Made by a program: the position numbers and the translations under genes | Origin: Hypomesus transpacificus | Taxonomy: Eukaryota > Chordata > Actinopteri > Osmeriformes > Osmeridae | DNA length: 64,000 nucleotides | Reading direction: 5' to 3' | Assembly (NCBI RefSeq): GCF_021917145.1 | Contig: NC_061062.1 | Location: forward strand, 248,001 to 312,000 | The notes under the pieces: model-generated | The model's database searches: none | The model's input: only the letters and a program-made list of their open reading frames with translations | What the model was told of the DNA's origin: nothing | In this document: positions 53,610-64,000 of the stretch, in pieces | Position numbering within the stretch: position 1 is the stretch's first letter | Layout: each line of letters begins with the position of its first letter

Positions 53610-53842
53610 TGCGTACTTCTCCAAAGTATTTCACTGTCCGAACTGAAACTTCAGGTGAACCATTTCCGCGAAACAGCACTTCAGGAAGAGACAAGAATAA
53701 GCTTGCAGAAGTTAAACCGTGGCTTTCTGCAGTAATTTATGGACACGCTGTTGATTTGCTTGTGGACTCTCAAGTAATACACCAAAATGCGAAAACGTGC
53801 GTTGCTGTTGTCCTGTCCCACCTGAGGCTGCTCAGCGCACAG
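53610..53842 (+). CDS. Candidate coding exon of unknown gene upstream of syncoilin
   Basis: An open frame between a good acceptor (pyrimidine-rich, ending CGTCGCCAG at 53609) and a consensus donor CAG|GTGAGG after 53842; two bases plus 77 codons. Composition is protein-like (KPWLSAVIYGHAVDLLVDSQ, then CVAVVLSHLRLLSAQ) with no in-frame ATG, so it would be internal. The donor is phase 0 and could join a phase 0 acceptor at 54831, just inside the first syncoilin exon, giving syncoilin a different N-terminus. A possible upstream start is ATG at 53350 (MASLSREKVLG). I do not recognise the peptide. Confidence 0.35.
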
Positions 53843-54819
53843 GTGAGGACCGCCAGAGATTTGAAAATGTTTCATTCATTGTTTTTACAGAGCCATCTAG
53901 TGGCGATTTGTTGGTATGAAACATGGTAGTTCATTCGTTGATGAGTTTAACTATTTGAGATAGTGATTCAGGAAAGAAAAAGACACGTTCCTATAAAAAC
54001 ATCACCACAAGCTCCACAAGTTAATTCGTACCATCCGAATGTAAGGGCTCATCAAGTATTCAAGATCAAGGGTGATCAAAGTGACTCTAGATTGCCTTGT
54101 CTGCTCAGTTGAAATACACGTTAGATGGACTTGCAGGCCATAACACGCCTAAATATAACCCCTCTCTGGTACACTGACATGTTCAGACATGCGTCAGCGA
54201 GTACAGCTATAACATCCAGACCGTTTCAGCGTCCCAGTTACCCCATGTGGGGGTGAGATGGTCCACCACATGGCTAGGGGATCGCATTTCCTTACTCCAT
54301 CACAGTTATTAATAAACACGAACAGAAGCACTGTTTTCGAGGAGACATAACAACACAGCTGTCTTGGGGAGTCTCAGGATTACCATCTGCTTGTTTTATG
54401 TTTTTTTTGTTTTTTTACAGAAATTGATAGAAAAGGTTTAATTTCTTCTTCTGTTGGGTAGGTTTGTGGGCTGCAGTGTAAACAAAAATACTTTTGCATG
54501 TAGTGTTCATCTTATCCAGAGTACTTTTACTAATATGTAATATGTATGTCAACATATATGTAGCTATATGATCTCATATAATATAATGGCAACACCTTTG
54601 TGTATTGGTATATCCCAGAATTGCACAGAAATATTTTCAACATTAACTTTTTTGCAGTCTGTAGTAGTGTTAGACCAAGCTAAACTTGATAGGATTTCTG
54701 TTAGTCATAAAGTATTGTCCTTTGGTGTTGGACATGTCATGATGTAATAGTCTGGATCCTGTCTGCCTGGTGTGTCAGTGTGGAACGTTCTTCTTCTGTG
54801 TTTTGCTGTCCCTGCTCGC

Positions 54820-56453
54820 ATGTCTGCTGAGGGTTCCTGGAAGGGGGGAGAGGTTGATTTCCCAGAGGACTCTCACCCAGAGGGGATACTGGAGGGTGCT
54901 GGGACAGACTGTGTGTGCAGCCCCCTCAGCGATGGGGTCAGCCTGATCCAGGGGACCATCACAGAGATGGTGCAGTCAGCGGAGAGACAGGCTGAGGAGG
55001 CCTGGGCTTGGGCAGCAGGGGGTTTGGACAGTGTGGGACACCTGTTTGAGGAGTGCATCAAGGCGGTCTCCCTCCTGGAGGCAGAGAGGGAGATGTTGGT
55101 GCAGGAGTGGCTCCGACCGCAGCAGCAGAGGCTGCAGGCTGTGGAGGCCCTGAGGGCAGAGCGAGGCAGGGGGAAGCAGCAGCTCTCACTGGTGCAGCTC
55201 AGCCACGCCAGCCTGCAGGAGCAGGTGGCACAGGTGAAGAGGAAGCTGTTTGTCACGACCAGGGACTGCATTCAGAGTCAGGTGACTCTGGCTACCCTGC
55301 AGTATGATGTGGCCGAGTTCACGCTCACACAGGTGTGGCAGAGTCCAACAATGCAATGAATGATCAAACAGATCAAACCTTAAAAGACAAAAAATGTTAT
55401 GCTGTGTTTTTGTTTTGTATTTATTTACATTGTTCCACAAATGTCCTGAATTGGTTTTGATAAATATCTGTCATCCACAGTTAATGATCATGAAGAGACA
55501 GTGTTCAACAGGACAGTCAACTCTGCTGTGGAACTCTGTCCTGCCACTAGGAGGAGCTGCAGTCTCAGGTCCAGAGCCTGGCGGAGGAGGCAGCCCAGCT
55601 GTGGGAGGCCCAGCGACAGCAGCTGATCTTCCTGAGGGACCAGGCCAGGAGGCCCAGCCGGCCCCGCGCCTCCAGCGACCTGACACACGTCCGCAGGGCC
55701 TCGCTGGCCCTGCAGCGGCGCCTGAGTGGCAGCATGCGGGCACTGGAGGGCTGGTACGAGCCCCGTCTGCTGGCTCTGCTGCGGAGGAGGCAGGCTGGGG
55801 AGGAGGCCTTGAGGAGGACCAGGGAGGCGGGGGAGGACCTGGAGGCCCGGCTGGGGCCGCTTAGGGAGGAGACATGGAGTCTGCAGCTGCAGAGGGCGTG
55901 TCTGGAGGAGAGGATGGCCCTGAGGGAGGGGGAGAGGGAGGAGAGTGTGGCACAGCAGAAGGTAGGGGAGGTGAAACTGGAGGGGACCAAGCATGTTTTA
56001 TTACCAGCAGTGTTAACTGCTGATAAGTATTTTTATCAATATGTCTGTTTGGAATATTGATCTTGTACATTTATTTTATATTGTTATATCACGACACCAA
56101 TTCAGCCTTCGGGCTGTGACTTTAGTGATACAAATTTCTCAATAAATAAACCATTACTAAACTCATTCTATTACATCAGGAGATTGTGGAGACATTGGAG
56201 GACACCATGAGAGATTTAAAACTGGAGCTTGAGGTTTTGAAAAAGTCCAAAACAGACATGGAGAAAGTGACCAATGACCTTTTAAGAGAGGTGGACTTTC
56301 AAAGGTAAGGTGTTGTGTGGGTTATCATCTCCCATGTCTACATGAGCGTGGTGGTGGTGGAGGTGGATCATTCAGGGATATTCTTAATATGACATCCTTC
56401 ATTACAGACGCTCTGGTGACGTGTGTGAGACCACAGAAGAACAGGATGCATGA
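54820..56453 (+). CDS. sync: Syncoilin-like intermediate filament protein
   Basis: Exons 54820-55332, 55551-55961, 56180-56304 and 56408-56453, with GT-AG borders in phase, giving 364 aa from ATG 54820. The first exon contains HLFEECIKAVSLLEAEREML, then QVKRKLFVTTRDC, which parallels human syncoilin (RFQQCVQAVAQLEEERDQL and LVKQKLFKVTKEC) recalled from memory. Exon 2 encodes a long coiled coil with ALEGWYEPRLLALLRRRQAG, matching human EEEYEPQFLRLLERKEAG. Exon 3 is an IF-rod-like coil (EIVETLEDTMRDLKLELEVL). Syncoilin binds dystrobrevin and desmin in muscle. The position between the NHSL3 homologue and archease agrees with the human order. The start is uncertain: the ATG context is poor and a strong pyrimidine tract runs directly into it, so the true first exon may lie upstream (see 53610-53842). 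A polyadenylation signal lies at 56632. Confidence 0.85.
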
Positions 56454-56631
56454 TTATCACTACAAACGATGACCTTGCCTATGATCACCATTATCTGCTC
56501 ATCCTCAAATGGAAATACCACAATCTTGCCAATATATTTTATTATGAACACATAACAACAGAGGACATCAGAACACAACATAGTTGTGAAACAATACAGT
56601 AACAGACATGGTAGATAATCTATCCCAAGAA

Positions 56632-56637
56632 AATAAA
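56632..56637 (+). terminator. sync: Polyadenylation signal of the syncoilin-like gene
   Basis: AATAAA 179 bp after the stop codon on the coding strand. Confidence 0.7.
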
Positions 56638-57479
56638 GGGAATGAAAAGGACAAATCTATGTAAAATGTCTTTAAAAACGTAACTGTGTGGTGTACTGTA
56701 CTGTTTTGATTATCGTTTGTACCTACTCAGTAAAAAGATGACACACATGCCAAAAAGTATTTTTTTCACCCTTTCAGATCTTTTTTTTTTTGAAACTCTT
56801 TTTCACTCAAAAAGAAAGGAGAGGAAGGAGAGAGGAGGAGAGAGAACAGAGACATCTAAAACAGAGTAGAGTACAGTAGAGTATATTAGAGTCCTCATCA
56901 AGTACTTATGAATGATGTGAAACTTTGTTTTTTACTTTTTTTAAATAATATTTTTTAAACCTTTCGAAACGTATATCGTATATCATCGTATTTCTTGTAT
57001 TAGTACTTTTCCCCAAATATATCTTTTTTAACCTTTAGAAACATTTTTTTAGTTTTTGTTTTAACTTTTTGTCCAAAATATTTTATAACAGTAAATATAC
57101 TTAAAAAATGTTTTATTCATTTTTCATATTTTAGTTTTCATTGATTTGTCGATCCTCGCCGATCACTCGTGGGGCCACTATGTGCATTTAGACGTGCAGT
57201 TAGAACCAAGCCTAAACCGTGACCGCTTACTTGATTGAACCTTCAGTAGTATTTATCATGATGCATACTATATGGATAAATATCCTATTCTGTTAGACAT
57301 ATGCATTTCAAGTGCGCATGTACAACCGATTTGGAATTGGGTGGATGTTTTTAGCCTCTGATTGGTCACCCGATACTTCCTGGTCCTGGAGCGTGTTGTT
57401 GAAACAGCAAGTTGATTAAGAATAATCGTTCGTTAATTTGAATCACATTTCTATCTTGTGAGAAGTAAATACATCGATC
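56638..57479. other. Intergenic AT-rich DNA
   Basis: Contains T-rich stretches resembling simple sequence (56935-57130). There is no RBBP4 coding sequence here, although RBBP4 separates these neighbours in human. The promoter of archease presumably lies at the right end. Confidence 0.5.
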
Positions 57480-59854
57480 ATGAATGATCGTGAACTTGAT
57501 CTAACCGCGTCTCAGAAAGAAATCAAGGCTAAATATCCGGCGATCAACAAGAAGTATGAATGTGAGTCTGTAGCAAGAGCTTTTAGAGTTGTATGTAGCT
57601 ATCTGTCACATAGTCCTCTCATATCATGCCGTTACTCTCCACTGCGTTTAACAACGTGCTACACAAATGTTTATCTTATATGACAGCAATGCCATCATGC
57701 CCAAGTACATCATTTGTATACTTAACCTGTACAGAGAACCAACCAAAGGTAAAGATCTCAATCCACGAGTCAATATTGCGATTTTTCTTTAGATTTGGAC
57801 CACACCGCGGATGTACAGTGAGTATACCCTGAATCACAACAAAGGTTGAAGTCTAGTCTGAGATGTACTTTGTGTATTCTATCTGATGATGTTTTCAGAT
57901 GGCTGTTTCTGATCCCACCCCAGAATCCACTCCTGGGGCGCGTCTCTGGAGGAGGCTTTTGAGCAGTGTGCTATGGGCATGTTTGGGTACATGACAGACA
58001 CAGAGACGGTGGAACCCATTGATACAGTTGAAGTAGAATCAGAAGGTGAGCTACCAGTTCTTGTTGGTCCATGGCAAAAGAAACACTCAATCATAGAGGG
58101 AATGGGGGATCCAAATAAGCCACTTTGACATGTTATGTCTAATACTACAGCACACATGTAAACCCACCTCTCTCTCTCTACCTCTTCTAACAGGTGATGA
58201 TATGGAATCACTTCTATTCCATTTTTTAGATGATTGGCTGTTCAAATTCAGTGCTGATCTCTTCTTCATTCCCAGAGTAAGAGCCCTCTTCATGCACCAC
58301 TGTTGTTGTTGCCCCCTCTGGTGGCCAAGCTAGGGATTCCCTCGTTGTAAACCTGAACGTTCATCCCTGTACTGAGACTAAACAGCAGTTAAATAAGAGG
58401 CTCTTGCAAACGTTTTTGAAAATATGTATTTAAATGCAAGCCAAACTGTGCCAAAGACTTTTCAGAAAAAAACTTTCATAACGGCTTGTGTGTACAGATG
58501 ACAATTCCAAACTGAAACGCAGGGGGTAAACTAAACAACTGACCCTTTCATTATACATTTCGTCCAAAAGGGTGTGCAGGTGGCCAATGGGTTCAGACCA
58601 GAACCAGGCCTCCTTATCTCCTTATTCATGAAACTGTGTTTTAAACATGAAACTGTTTTAAATATGAGGACAACTGGCACATAACATTAGTATGTCTGTA
58701 ACCCTTCTACCATCACTTTCGTTAATAATCGGCCCATTGTTCTTCTCCAGTATGTTATACTCATGATAACGCTAGCAAAAGAAATCTCATCCTGATTTAT
58801 GTTTCCAGGAGGTGAAGGTGTTGCACATTGACAGAATGCAGTTCAGGATCCGGTCCATTGGGTAAGGCCATCTGAAGTTACCTCACTGTTTAGTTGTAAC
58901 TACAGGGAAGAGTTGAAACACGTCTCCAGAGACAGCTGATTCCAGGAGTTCTCACACTCTTTAAGGGACAATTCACCCCAAAAAGCATATATTTTTCACT
59001 CAACAGCAATTTCTCTTTCCAGAAATCCTCACCTGGTTACTAAAGATTATCTCTAGACTTTGTTGTGAGCAGTTTAATGTAGGAACAATTTTCTTTCTTG
59101 CAAATTTCCTATTTGAAACTGCTTGCAACTAAGTGTGTGGATTATCTTAAACGGGTCATGATTTCTGGAAAGAGACGTTGCTGTGGAGTTTCTGCACCAG
59201 GTACCCATAGGGGGAAACATATAAATCAAACGTGTATAAGTGATTACAAATCAAATACAAAAAATTGCTGTAACACTGTTTTAAGCAACTCAAACAGTCA
59301 CTTGATTATTGGGTACATTGGAGGGTTACACATCATTCTTGTGACATTCTATGGCATAAAAACACTCCACCTTAAATAATGGGCTTCCAAAGCTCCCACA
59401 TCCTAGACAGTATACTCCCTTTCATGTGTATTTTGACCACAGTGACTCAGGTATTAATGGATGTTTTTGTCTTGTAGTTGGGGAGAAGAGTTCAGTCTAC
59501 TAAAACACCCTCAGGTGAGTTTAGCACTGTCTGATTGACTATTTCTAACTGTCTGTACACAACTGGAAAACAAATCCGTTCTCAGACTGTCTCTCTCCAC
59601 CCAAGTGATTATTGCAGTTGATGCAATGATCAAAAACAAGTGTTGTTCACCCACATACTACTTAATGCATCACCCCTTTCAAAGACAGCTATACATACCA
59701 ATATCCTTTTTCTCATAATTCTGTTTCATGTTTTTTGACATTGTTTCTAAATATGGTGTCATTTCAGGGGACTGAGGTAAAAGCAATAACTTACTCAGCC
59801 ATGCAGATCCATGATAAGGAAAAGGCAGAGATCTTTACCATTATTGACATCTGA
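57480..59854 (+). CDS. zbtb8os: Archease (tRNA-splicing ligase complex activator)
   Basis: Seven exons: 57480-57561, 57793-57817, 57924-58045, 58194-58276, 58809-58861, 59478-59514 and 59768-59854. All junctions are GT-AG in phase, giving 162 aa against about 167 in human. Seen: KAKYPAINKKYEYLDHTADV across exons 1-2; HSWGASLEEAFEQCAMGMFG and YMTDTETVEP; GDDMESLLFHFLDDWLFKFS; IRSIGWGEEFSL; KHPQGTEVKAITYSAMQ; and the ending IIDI. The Asp-His pair of LDHTAD and the C-terminal acidic end are the conserved metal/nucleotide-site features of the archease family, which activates the RtcB ligase for tRNA splicing and XBP1 mRNA ligation. Exon 2 is only 25 bp. An AATAAA at 60309 could end the message. 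Confidence 0.97.
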
Positions 59855-60255
59855 GGACATTTCATCAGATAATCACTGCCCTGAGGACGTGTGGGTGTGT
59901 TGAAACATAATACATTGTGGTGTGTGGAAACTTGATAAGTTAGATCTGAGGGAATTGAGAACTTGTGATGAACAGTTGGTCATATTTTTACAGAAGTTGA
60001 GCTAACTTAATTTTAATTGTCAAAGAGGCATCTATGAACACCAAGCAAACAAAGGTTTGGGAGAGTAATTGTGTGCACAAGTTTTCTGGAATGGTTATGA
60101 AAGTGAAGACCCAAGGGGATCATTATACTCCCACCCCTGTAATCTTTTGTCAGATGGAAACACTAAACCAATCAATTGTAAAACCTATCCAGGATATTGG
60201 TACCCATCATATTTTCTAAATAGTCTCAAGAAAGGTATTTTCAGGTGGTAGTTAA

Positions 60256-60314
60256 TTTATTATTTAAATAATCTAGGCCGTGCTTATCATTTTTTTTAAT
60301 CAAATGTAAATAAA
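60256..60314. terminator. Facing polyadenylation signals of archease and B7-like copy 2
   Basis: A plus-strand AATAAA (60309-60314) serves the archease gene and a minus-strand AATAAA (60261-60256) serves the B7-like gene. If both are used, the two 3' UTRs overlap by several tens of bases. Motif matches only. Confidence 0.5.
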
Positions 60315-60609
60315 TTACATATTTGATTCAAATGCATTTTACCCATTTCATCATTTTAGTGCAGTGTCAGTTTGTTTGATTATTGAAACATGTAGATAAA
60401 CATACTGTTCAGTCATTCCCTGGGTTTGGTTATGTCATGGGAAAGGGCACTTTGTCTACAGGTTTGCACCTTGTCTAGTTTCATCTGTATAGGTTTTGGA
60501 TTACTTCACCTTTCACTGATTTTATCTGTATTCTTGGAACATGGGCTGAACATCAGTTAGCCGTAGTCTGGCTGCTGGACCTTTGTTGAAGAGGGCCTGA
60601 CAGGATCAG

Positions 60610-63097
60610 TCAGGTTAGATTGCGAACGGTTCTTTTCTTCTGTATGCACATTCCAAGGACCACCACACAGAGGACTGCACATCCAACAGACAGTGTTATG
60701 ACTGCCTTCTTGTGGCTTCCTCTTTCTGGGCAAGGTGCTAGGACAGAGAATGAAAGAAAAAAAATGATGTAATGCTTAACTGATAAAGTAAAACATTACT
60801 AAATGTTTTGAAACATTCCAGCAGTAGGGCCAGCCAGCCAACATTACTTGGAAGATGGTAACTAAACATCGTCATCTTCTTTGTGCTTTGTTACTGCCCT
60901 TGGTTCGTAACCAAACACTATTGAGGACAAAGAAAGTGTTTCATGTCTCAATAAGGAAACTGTATATAGGCTAATACTCAATGACTCACCATGGTTTAAG
61001 ATTACTACTCGTTTCAGGATTTGCTTGATATTCTGGTTTTTCAGAATGAAGGTGAGGTTGAATGTGTTTTTGCTATTGTCCAGTGGCACAATCTGTGTCC
61101 TCAGGAAGACAAGCCCCTCCTGCAGGGTAGACACCTGGGTCTGGTGGACAAGCTGCTGGCCTGCAGAATCCTCCCACTGCACTTGTGCCTCTGGATAGCC
61201 TTCCGTCTCATACACAACACTGACGCTGGTCCAGTTCACCTGGATACTCAATCTAGGCTCGGAGTACAATGCTGGTGAAATAAAAACACAAACACTGAAA
61301 ATCATAATGGTTATATTTACAAAAACAGGGTTATGGTAAAGTTTTGAACTATTGTAGTCCTGATGTCCATGTTGTGTCCTTCTGTTTCATAAGAGCTTAA
61401 TTAACATCATTGTTATCCTGCAGCTTCTAGTGAGCCGAGTCAGTGCATGGAAGTTCAAGTTCCCAGTGCATGTTCACATATTAAGATATTAAGGATATAA
61501 AAGGATGGAACATTAGTGTCCTCCCAAACAATGTGAGTGAAATGTGGGAATTTGTGTCATCATAATCACATTATTAATTCTGCTTCTACTTGACCGAAAT
61601 ACAACTACTCCAGTTTCACAAACTCTCTCCAGTATATAATGCCTCTCCTTGTGTTAGAAGGTTTACCTGCATAATCCACCTGGACCGTAGCGCTGTGTGC
61701 TCCCTGCAGGGTGCTCACAGCACACAGGTAGAGCCCTGCATCCCCCAGTCTCACTCCAGATATCATCAGGGACGCGTTCCCAGCCTCCAGCTCCGACACA
61801 AAAAGGACCGTCCTGTTCCTGTACTGATGGCTCTGCTTGTCCAGCTGGTCTGCACCATAGTAGAAGCTGTGAACCACCTGGGAGTCTTCAGCCCTCTGCC
61901 ATGCGATGACCAGGTGCTTCAGCCCAGAGGAGCGGTCCGGGGAGAAGCTGCATCCCAGCATCACGGCTCTCTCCCGAATGGCCACCACATGCCTGGAGGG
62001 TGTGGTCACTTCAAAACTATCTGAAAACATCAGAACCAGTTTTGTTCAGAAAAAAGATCTAAAAAGGTTTAGGGCCACACAGACACCTAAACTTGTCAGG
62101 GGCGGATGTAGAAAAATATTCATGTGTGGCAAGAGGGTGGCAGGAGATTTTGAGGGGCGGCACCCTGTTGCAGAAGTGTGTGAGATAAAAAAAATAAAGG
62201 CTGTGCCATTGATTTATATATAGTCATTTAGCAGACTCTCTTATCCAGAGCGACTTACAGTAACAGGGATATTCCCCCAAGGCAAGTTGGGTGAAGTGCC
62301 TTGCCCAATGACACAACGTCATTTAGCACAGCCGAGAATCGAACTGGCAACCTTCCGATTCCCTAACCGCTCAGCCACCTGACTCCCTAATGATGAGAGA
62401 ACCAGTTATTTTTTACTAAAATATGTATATCTGACAACTACCAGGAAATTGTCTCATATGCAAAAGATTGTCATTGCTTCAGACTGATTAAAAATGACGT
62501 TTATGGAATGAGCAAAAGGAGTGTAATTCGATTGAAAACGTGGTTATTCCAGCTATACTGAATTAAAGTAAGCTATCCAATTTATATTGTATTTCTGTTG
62601 GTTAGCTACCCCCCCCCCACGCACACACACAGACAAAAAGTTTATCCATCCAAATTAGGTTATTTATCTTCTGTTTTTCATATATTCTCATAGCCTACTA
62701 CCCTCCAGTCATGTTAATTAAAACAGTCCAAAATACACCATCTTACGATGATTAGTTTAAAAAAATATTTCTGATTCACTGGCTGACAAGACTGAAAACA
62801 TTATTCGTTTTCCTTAAAAAAAAAATATATATATATAGAGGGGTTGAACTTTAGGCGAAATTGTGTGGTGGGCGAAATTGAAAAGCAGCTTCTTTTGTTC
62901 GCTTGACGATGTTTCTCACTTGTTCCCAAGACAATTACAGTCATAGCCTAACTTAAAATCTTGCCCGTCATCAAGTTTCCAGTTTCAGAACATTATCGTT
63001 AAAATTCACAAACGATGAAATGCATCAATTCAAACCAATAGCTTAATGTCTTACCTGTACAACTGGGTAGTGTCCAAAAGAAAGTTAGAAACAGCAT
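60610..63097 (-). CDS. B7-family / butyrophilin-like Ig receptor, copy 2
   Basis: Four exons on the minus strand: 63097-63055, 62020-61667, 61271-60990 and 60737-60610. All introns are phase 1, giving 268 aa. Exon 1 is a short signal peptide (MLFLTFFWTLPSCT). Exon 2 is IgV with intact cysteines (VMLGCSFSP and GLYLCAVS) and VVHSFYYGADQLDKQS, the same phrase as copy 1. Exon 3 is IgC-like (EGYPEAQVQWEDSAGQQ). Exon 4 encodes the transmembrane segment AVITLSVGCAVLCVVVLGMC and a 13-residue basic tail. GYPEAQVQW closely resembles CD276 (GYPEAEVFW), so a CD276/HHLA2/VTCN1-type ligand is likely, but the exact name is not fixed. As in copy 1, both IgC cysteines are missing (the F strand reads LTFILKN). 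Its first exon lies 355 bp from the divergent khdrbs1 start codon. Confidence 0.88.
62090..62180. mobile_element. Degraded dispersed repeat in B7-like copy 2 intron 1
   Basis: The phrase CAGGGGCGGATGTAGAAAAA and the following GTGGCAAGAGGGTGGCAGG resemble a frequent fish repeat end (CAGGGGCGG). No right end could be defined, so this is tentative. Confidence 0.35.
62221..62389 (-). mobile_element. tRNA-derived SINE, second copy
   Basis: The reverse complement carries the head GTCAGGTGGCTGAGCGGTTA, the B-box GTTCGATTC and the tail GTAAGTCGCTCTGGATAAGA. Same family as 5384-5584, inserted in intron 1 of B7-like copy 2, antisense to the plus strand. Confidence 0.9.
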
Positions 63098-63452
63098 TTC
63101 TGGTATCACTGAAGAAAAAAGAAGAAAAAAAACGCAGGGCTGGCAGCCAGGCATCTTCATAAGCTTGATGAAGACGAACCATACTCAAGTTGTCTAGGCC
63201 GCTAGGCGGCGTTAATGCAACTTTTAATAAACACCTCACCGAAGAAGATATCTGCTCATGCGCTGTTACAGCCACTGTGAATCTACGGCCCTTTCTCTTT
63301 GTCCAAGAAGCGCTGGTCAGGGAGGAATCTTATTGAGCATTTCTGCCACATTTAGCATCATTACTGACGACGTTTAGCAAACTCTGCACCCTAAAGGGTT
63401 GACCTGGATGCGTTGTTAGCCGAAGTACGTTAGCTACCTGTAACTGAACACC
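63098..63452. promoter_or_regulatory. Shared divergent promoter region of B7-like copy 2 and khdrbs1
   Basis: 355 bp separate two start codons that point away from each other. It contains CpG-bearing stretches (CCGCTAGGCGGCG, TGACGACG) and no clear TATA box, which fits a broad housekeeping-type promoter on the khdrbs1 side. Bidirectional use is inferred from spacing only. Confidence 0.45.
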
Positions 63453-63600
63453 ATGATGAGCCCGTCAGAAATAAAACCCGAGACTGGTGTCGTTGCTAAA
63501 AAAGGCAAAGTTGATGAAAGCAAGTATCTACCAGAGCTTCTTGCCGAAAAAGACAGCCTTGATTCGTCGTTCACACATGCGATGAAACTCATATCTGCAG
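63453..63600 (+). CDS. khdrbs1: KH-domain RNA-binding protein Sam68-like, first coding exon (partial gene)
   Basis: From ATG at 63453, 49 codons plus one base lead to the donor G|GTAATG after 63600. The sequence [20 protein letters not shown] followed by MKLISA matches the QUA1 dimerisation segment of Sam68 ([21 protein letters not shown]), and the split point (A-E codon) agrees. Sam68 is a nuclear STAR-family splicing regulator. The N-terminal leader before QUA1 is only about 25 residues, far shorter than the Pro/Arg/Gly-rich leader of the mammalian protein. The remaining exons (KH, RGG, Tyr-rich tail) lie beyond the window. Confidence 0.92.
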
Positions 63601-64000
63601 GTAATGTTAATACTATTACGTTTAATTATTTTACTAGCGTTACAAGTCAAAATTCTCTCATTCATATTAGCTTACCAGCTAAGTACGCCACTCAAACATC
63701 CCATGTGCAGGCTAACCAGGTAGGCTAGCTAGCTACTGTAGCTAGTTAGCCAGCAAAAAAAGCAGCAAGCCCCGGGCGGCTCACTTGAAAATGATAGCAA
63801 ACCATTGTCAGTGTATTGTGTTTTTGTTCGTCTAGCACGCTCGTAAGACAACGCCTGTTTAGCTTTCAACGATAGATTGAAATTCGCTTAATTAAGATGC
63901 TACATTTGTGAGTGATATGGATACCGGTGAGTTGGTCTAGCCTGCTTCATCGCCAGCAGGGCCGCGGGATGGCTGTGAGCGCGTGTTCACTGGCGCGAAG
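63601..64000 (+). other. khdrbs1: khdrbs1 intron 1 (runs off the window)
   Basis: Intronic sequence with TAGCTAGC-rich motifs and a GC-rich end. No further exon is visible before the edge. Confidence 0.6.

Noticed and set aside
54772-54819. In-frame extension upstream of the syncoilin ATG
   Set aside because: It starts at GTG and overlaps a pyrimidine tract typical of an intron end, so it is not used as coding sequence in the model.
55394-56070. Alternative frames over the syncoilin exon 2
   Set aside because: The GAGGAG/CTGCAG-rich coding exon leaves other frames open by composition; only the frame joined by the splice sites matches syncoilin.

Overview
The window is nuclear DNA of a ray-finned (teleost) fish. 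The evidence is interrupted vertebrate genes with GT-AG introns, a ZP3-type egg-coat gene, tRNA-derived SINEs with the teleost-type tail, Rex1/L2-like LINE and Tc1 relics, several MITE families and a heavy load of minisatellites and CA/GA microsatellites. There is no bacterial-style operon, CRISPR array or phage. The species cannot be fixed from the sequence.

Layout. 1-14.2 kb is repeat-rich intergenic DNA with no credible gene; it holds a 43-bp minisatellite, an interrupted 34-bp minisatellite, a SINE, a G-run array, AGGCAGAC and GAGA arrays, and a 1.2-kb TGATCA/CA array. 14.2-17 kb carries mycl (L-Myc, minus strand, two coding exons). 17-22.5 kb is intergenic with hAT-like and palindromic MITEs. 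22.5-25.3 kb carries an eight-exon ZP3-like gene (plus). 25.9-27.7 kb carries a four-exon B7-family Ig receptor (minus). 31-45.1 kb carries the KIAA1522/NHSL3 homologue (minus), with two alternative first coding exons, a very large penultimate exon and a one-base homopolymer frameshift. Its upstream flank and long 5' intron contain most of the other minisatellites. 53.6-56.5 kb carries a syncoilin-like intermediate-filament gene (plus), 57.5-59.9 kb zbtb8os/archease (plus), 60.6-63.1 kb a second B7-like gene (minus), and 63.45 kb to the edge the first coding exon of a khdrbs1 (Sam68) gene (plus).

Gene order. From memory, NHSL3/KIAA1522, SYNC, ZBTB8OS and KHDRBS1 are near neighbours in human 1p35, and MYCL lies a few megabases away in 1p34, so the window looks like a compacted piece of that syntenic block with RBBP4 missing between SYNC and ZBTB8OS. 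ZP3-like and B7-like genes are inserted into it. The genes do not form one pathway: they cover transcription (mycl), egg envelope (ZP3-like), immune co-signalling (B7-like pair), actin/cell-shape regulation (NHSL3), cytoskeleton (syncoilin), tRNA-ligase activation (archease) and RNA binding (Sam68).

I found no wholly new biological system. The observations most worth checking are: the C11 frameshift in the NHSL3 homologue; two B7-like paralogues that share loss of both canonical IgC cysteines; an alternative first exon of NHSL3; an unexplained coding-like exon just upstream of syncoilin; a roughly 230-bp-arm hairpin attached to a LINE fragment; MITEs with readable 8-bp target duplications; and arrays that embed telomere-type TTAGGG units.
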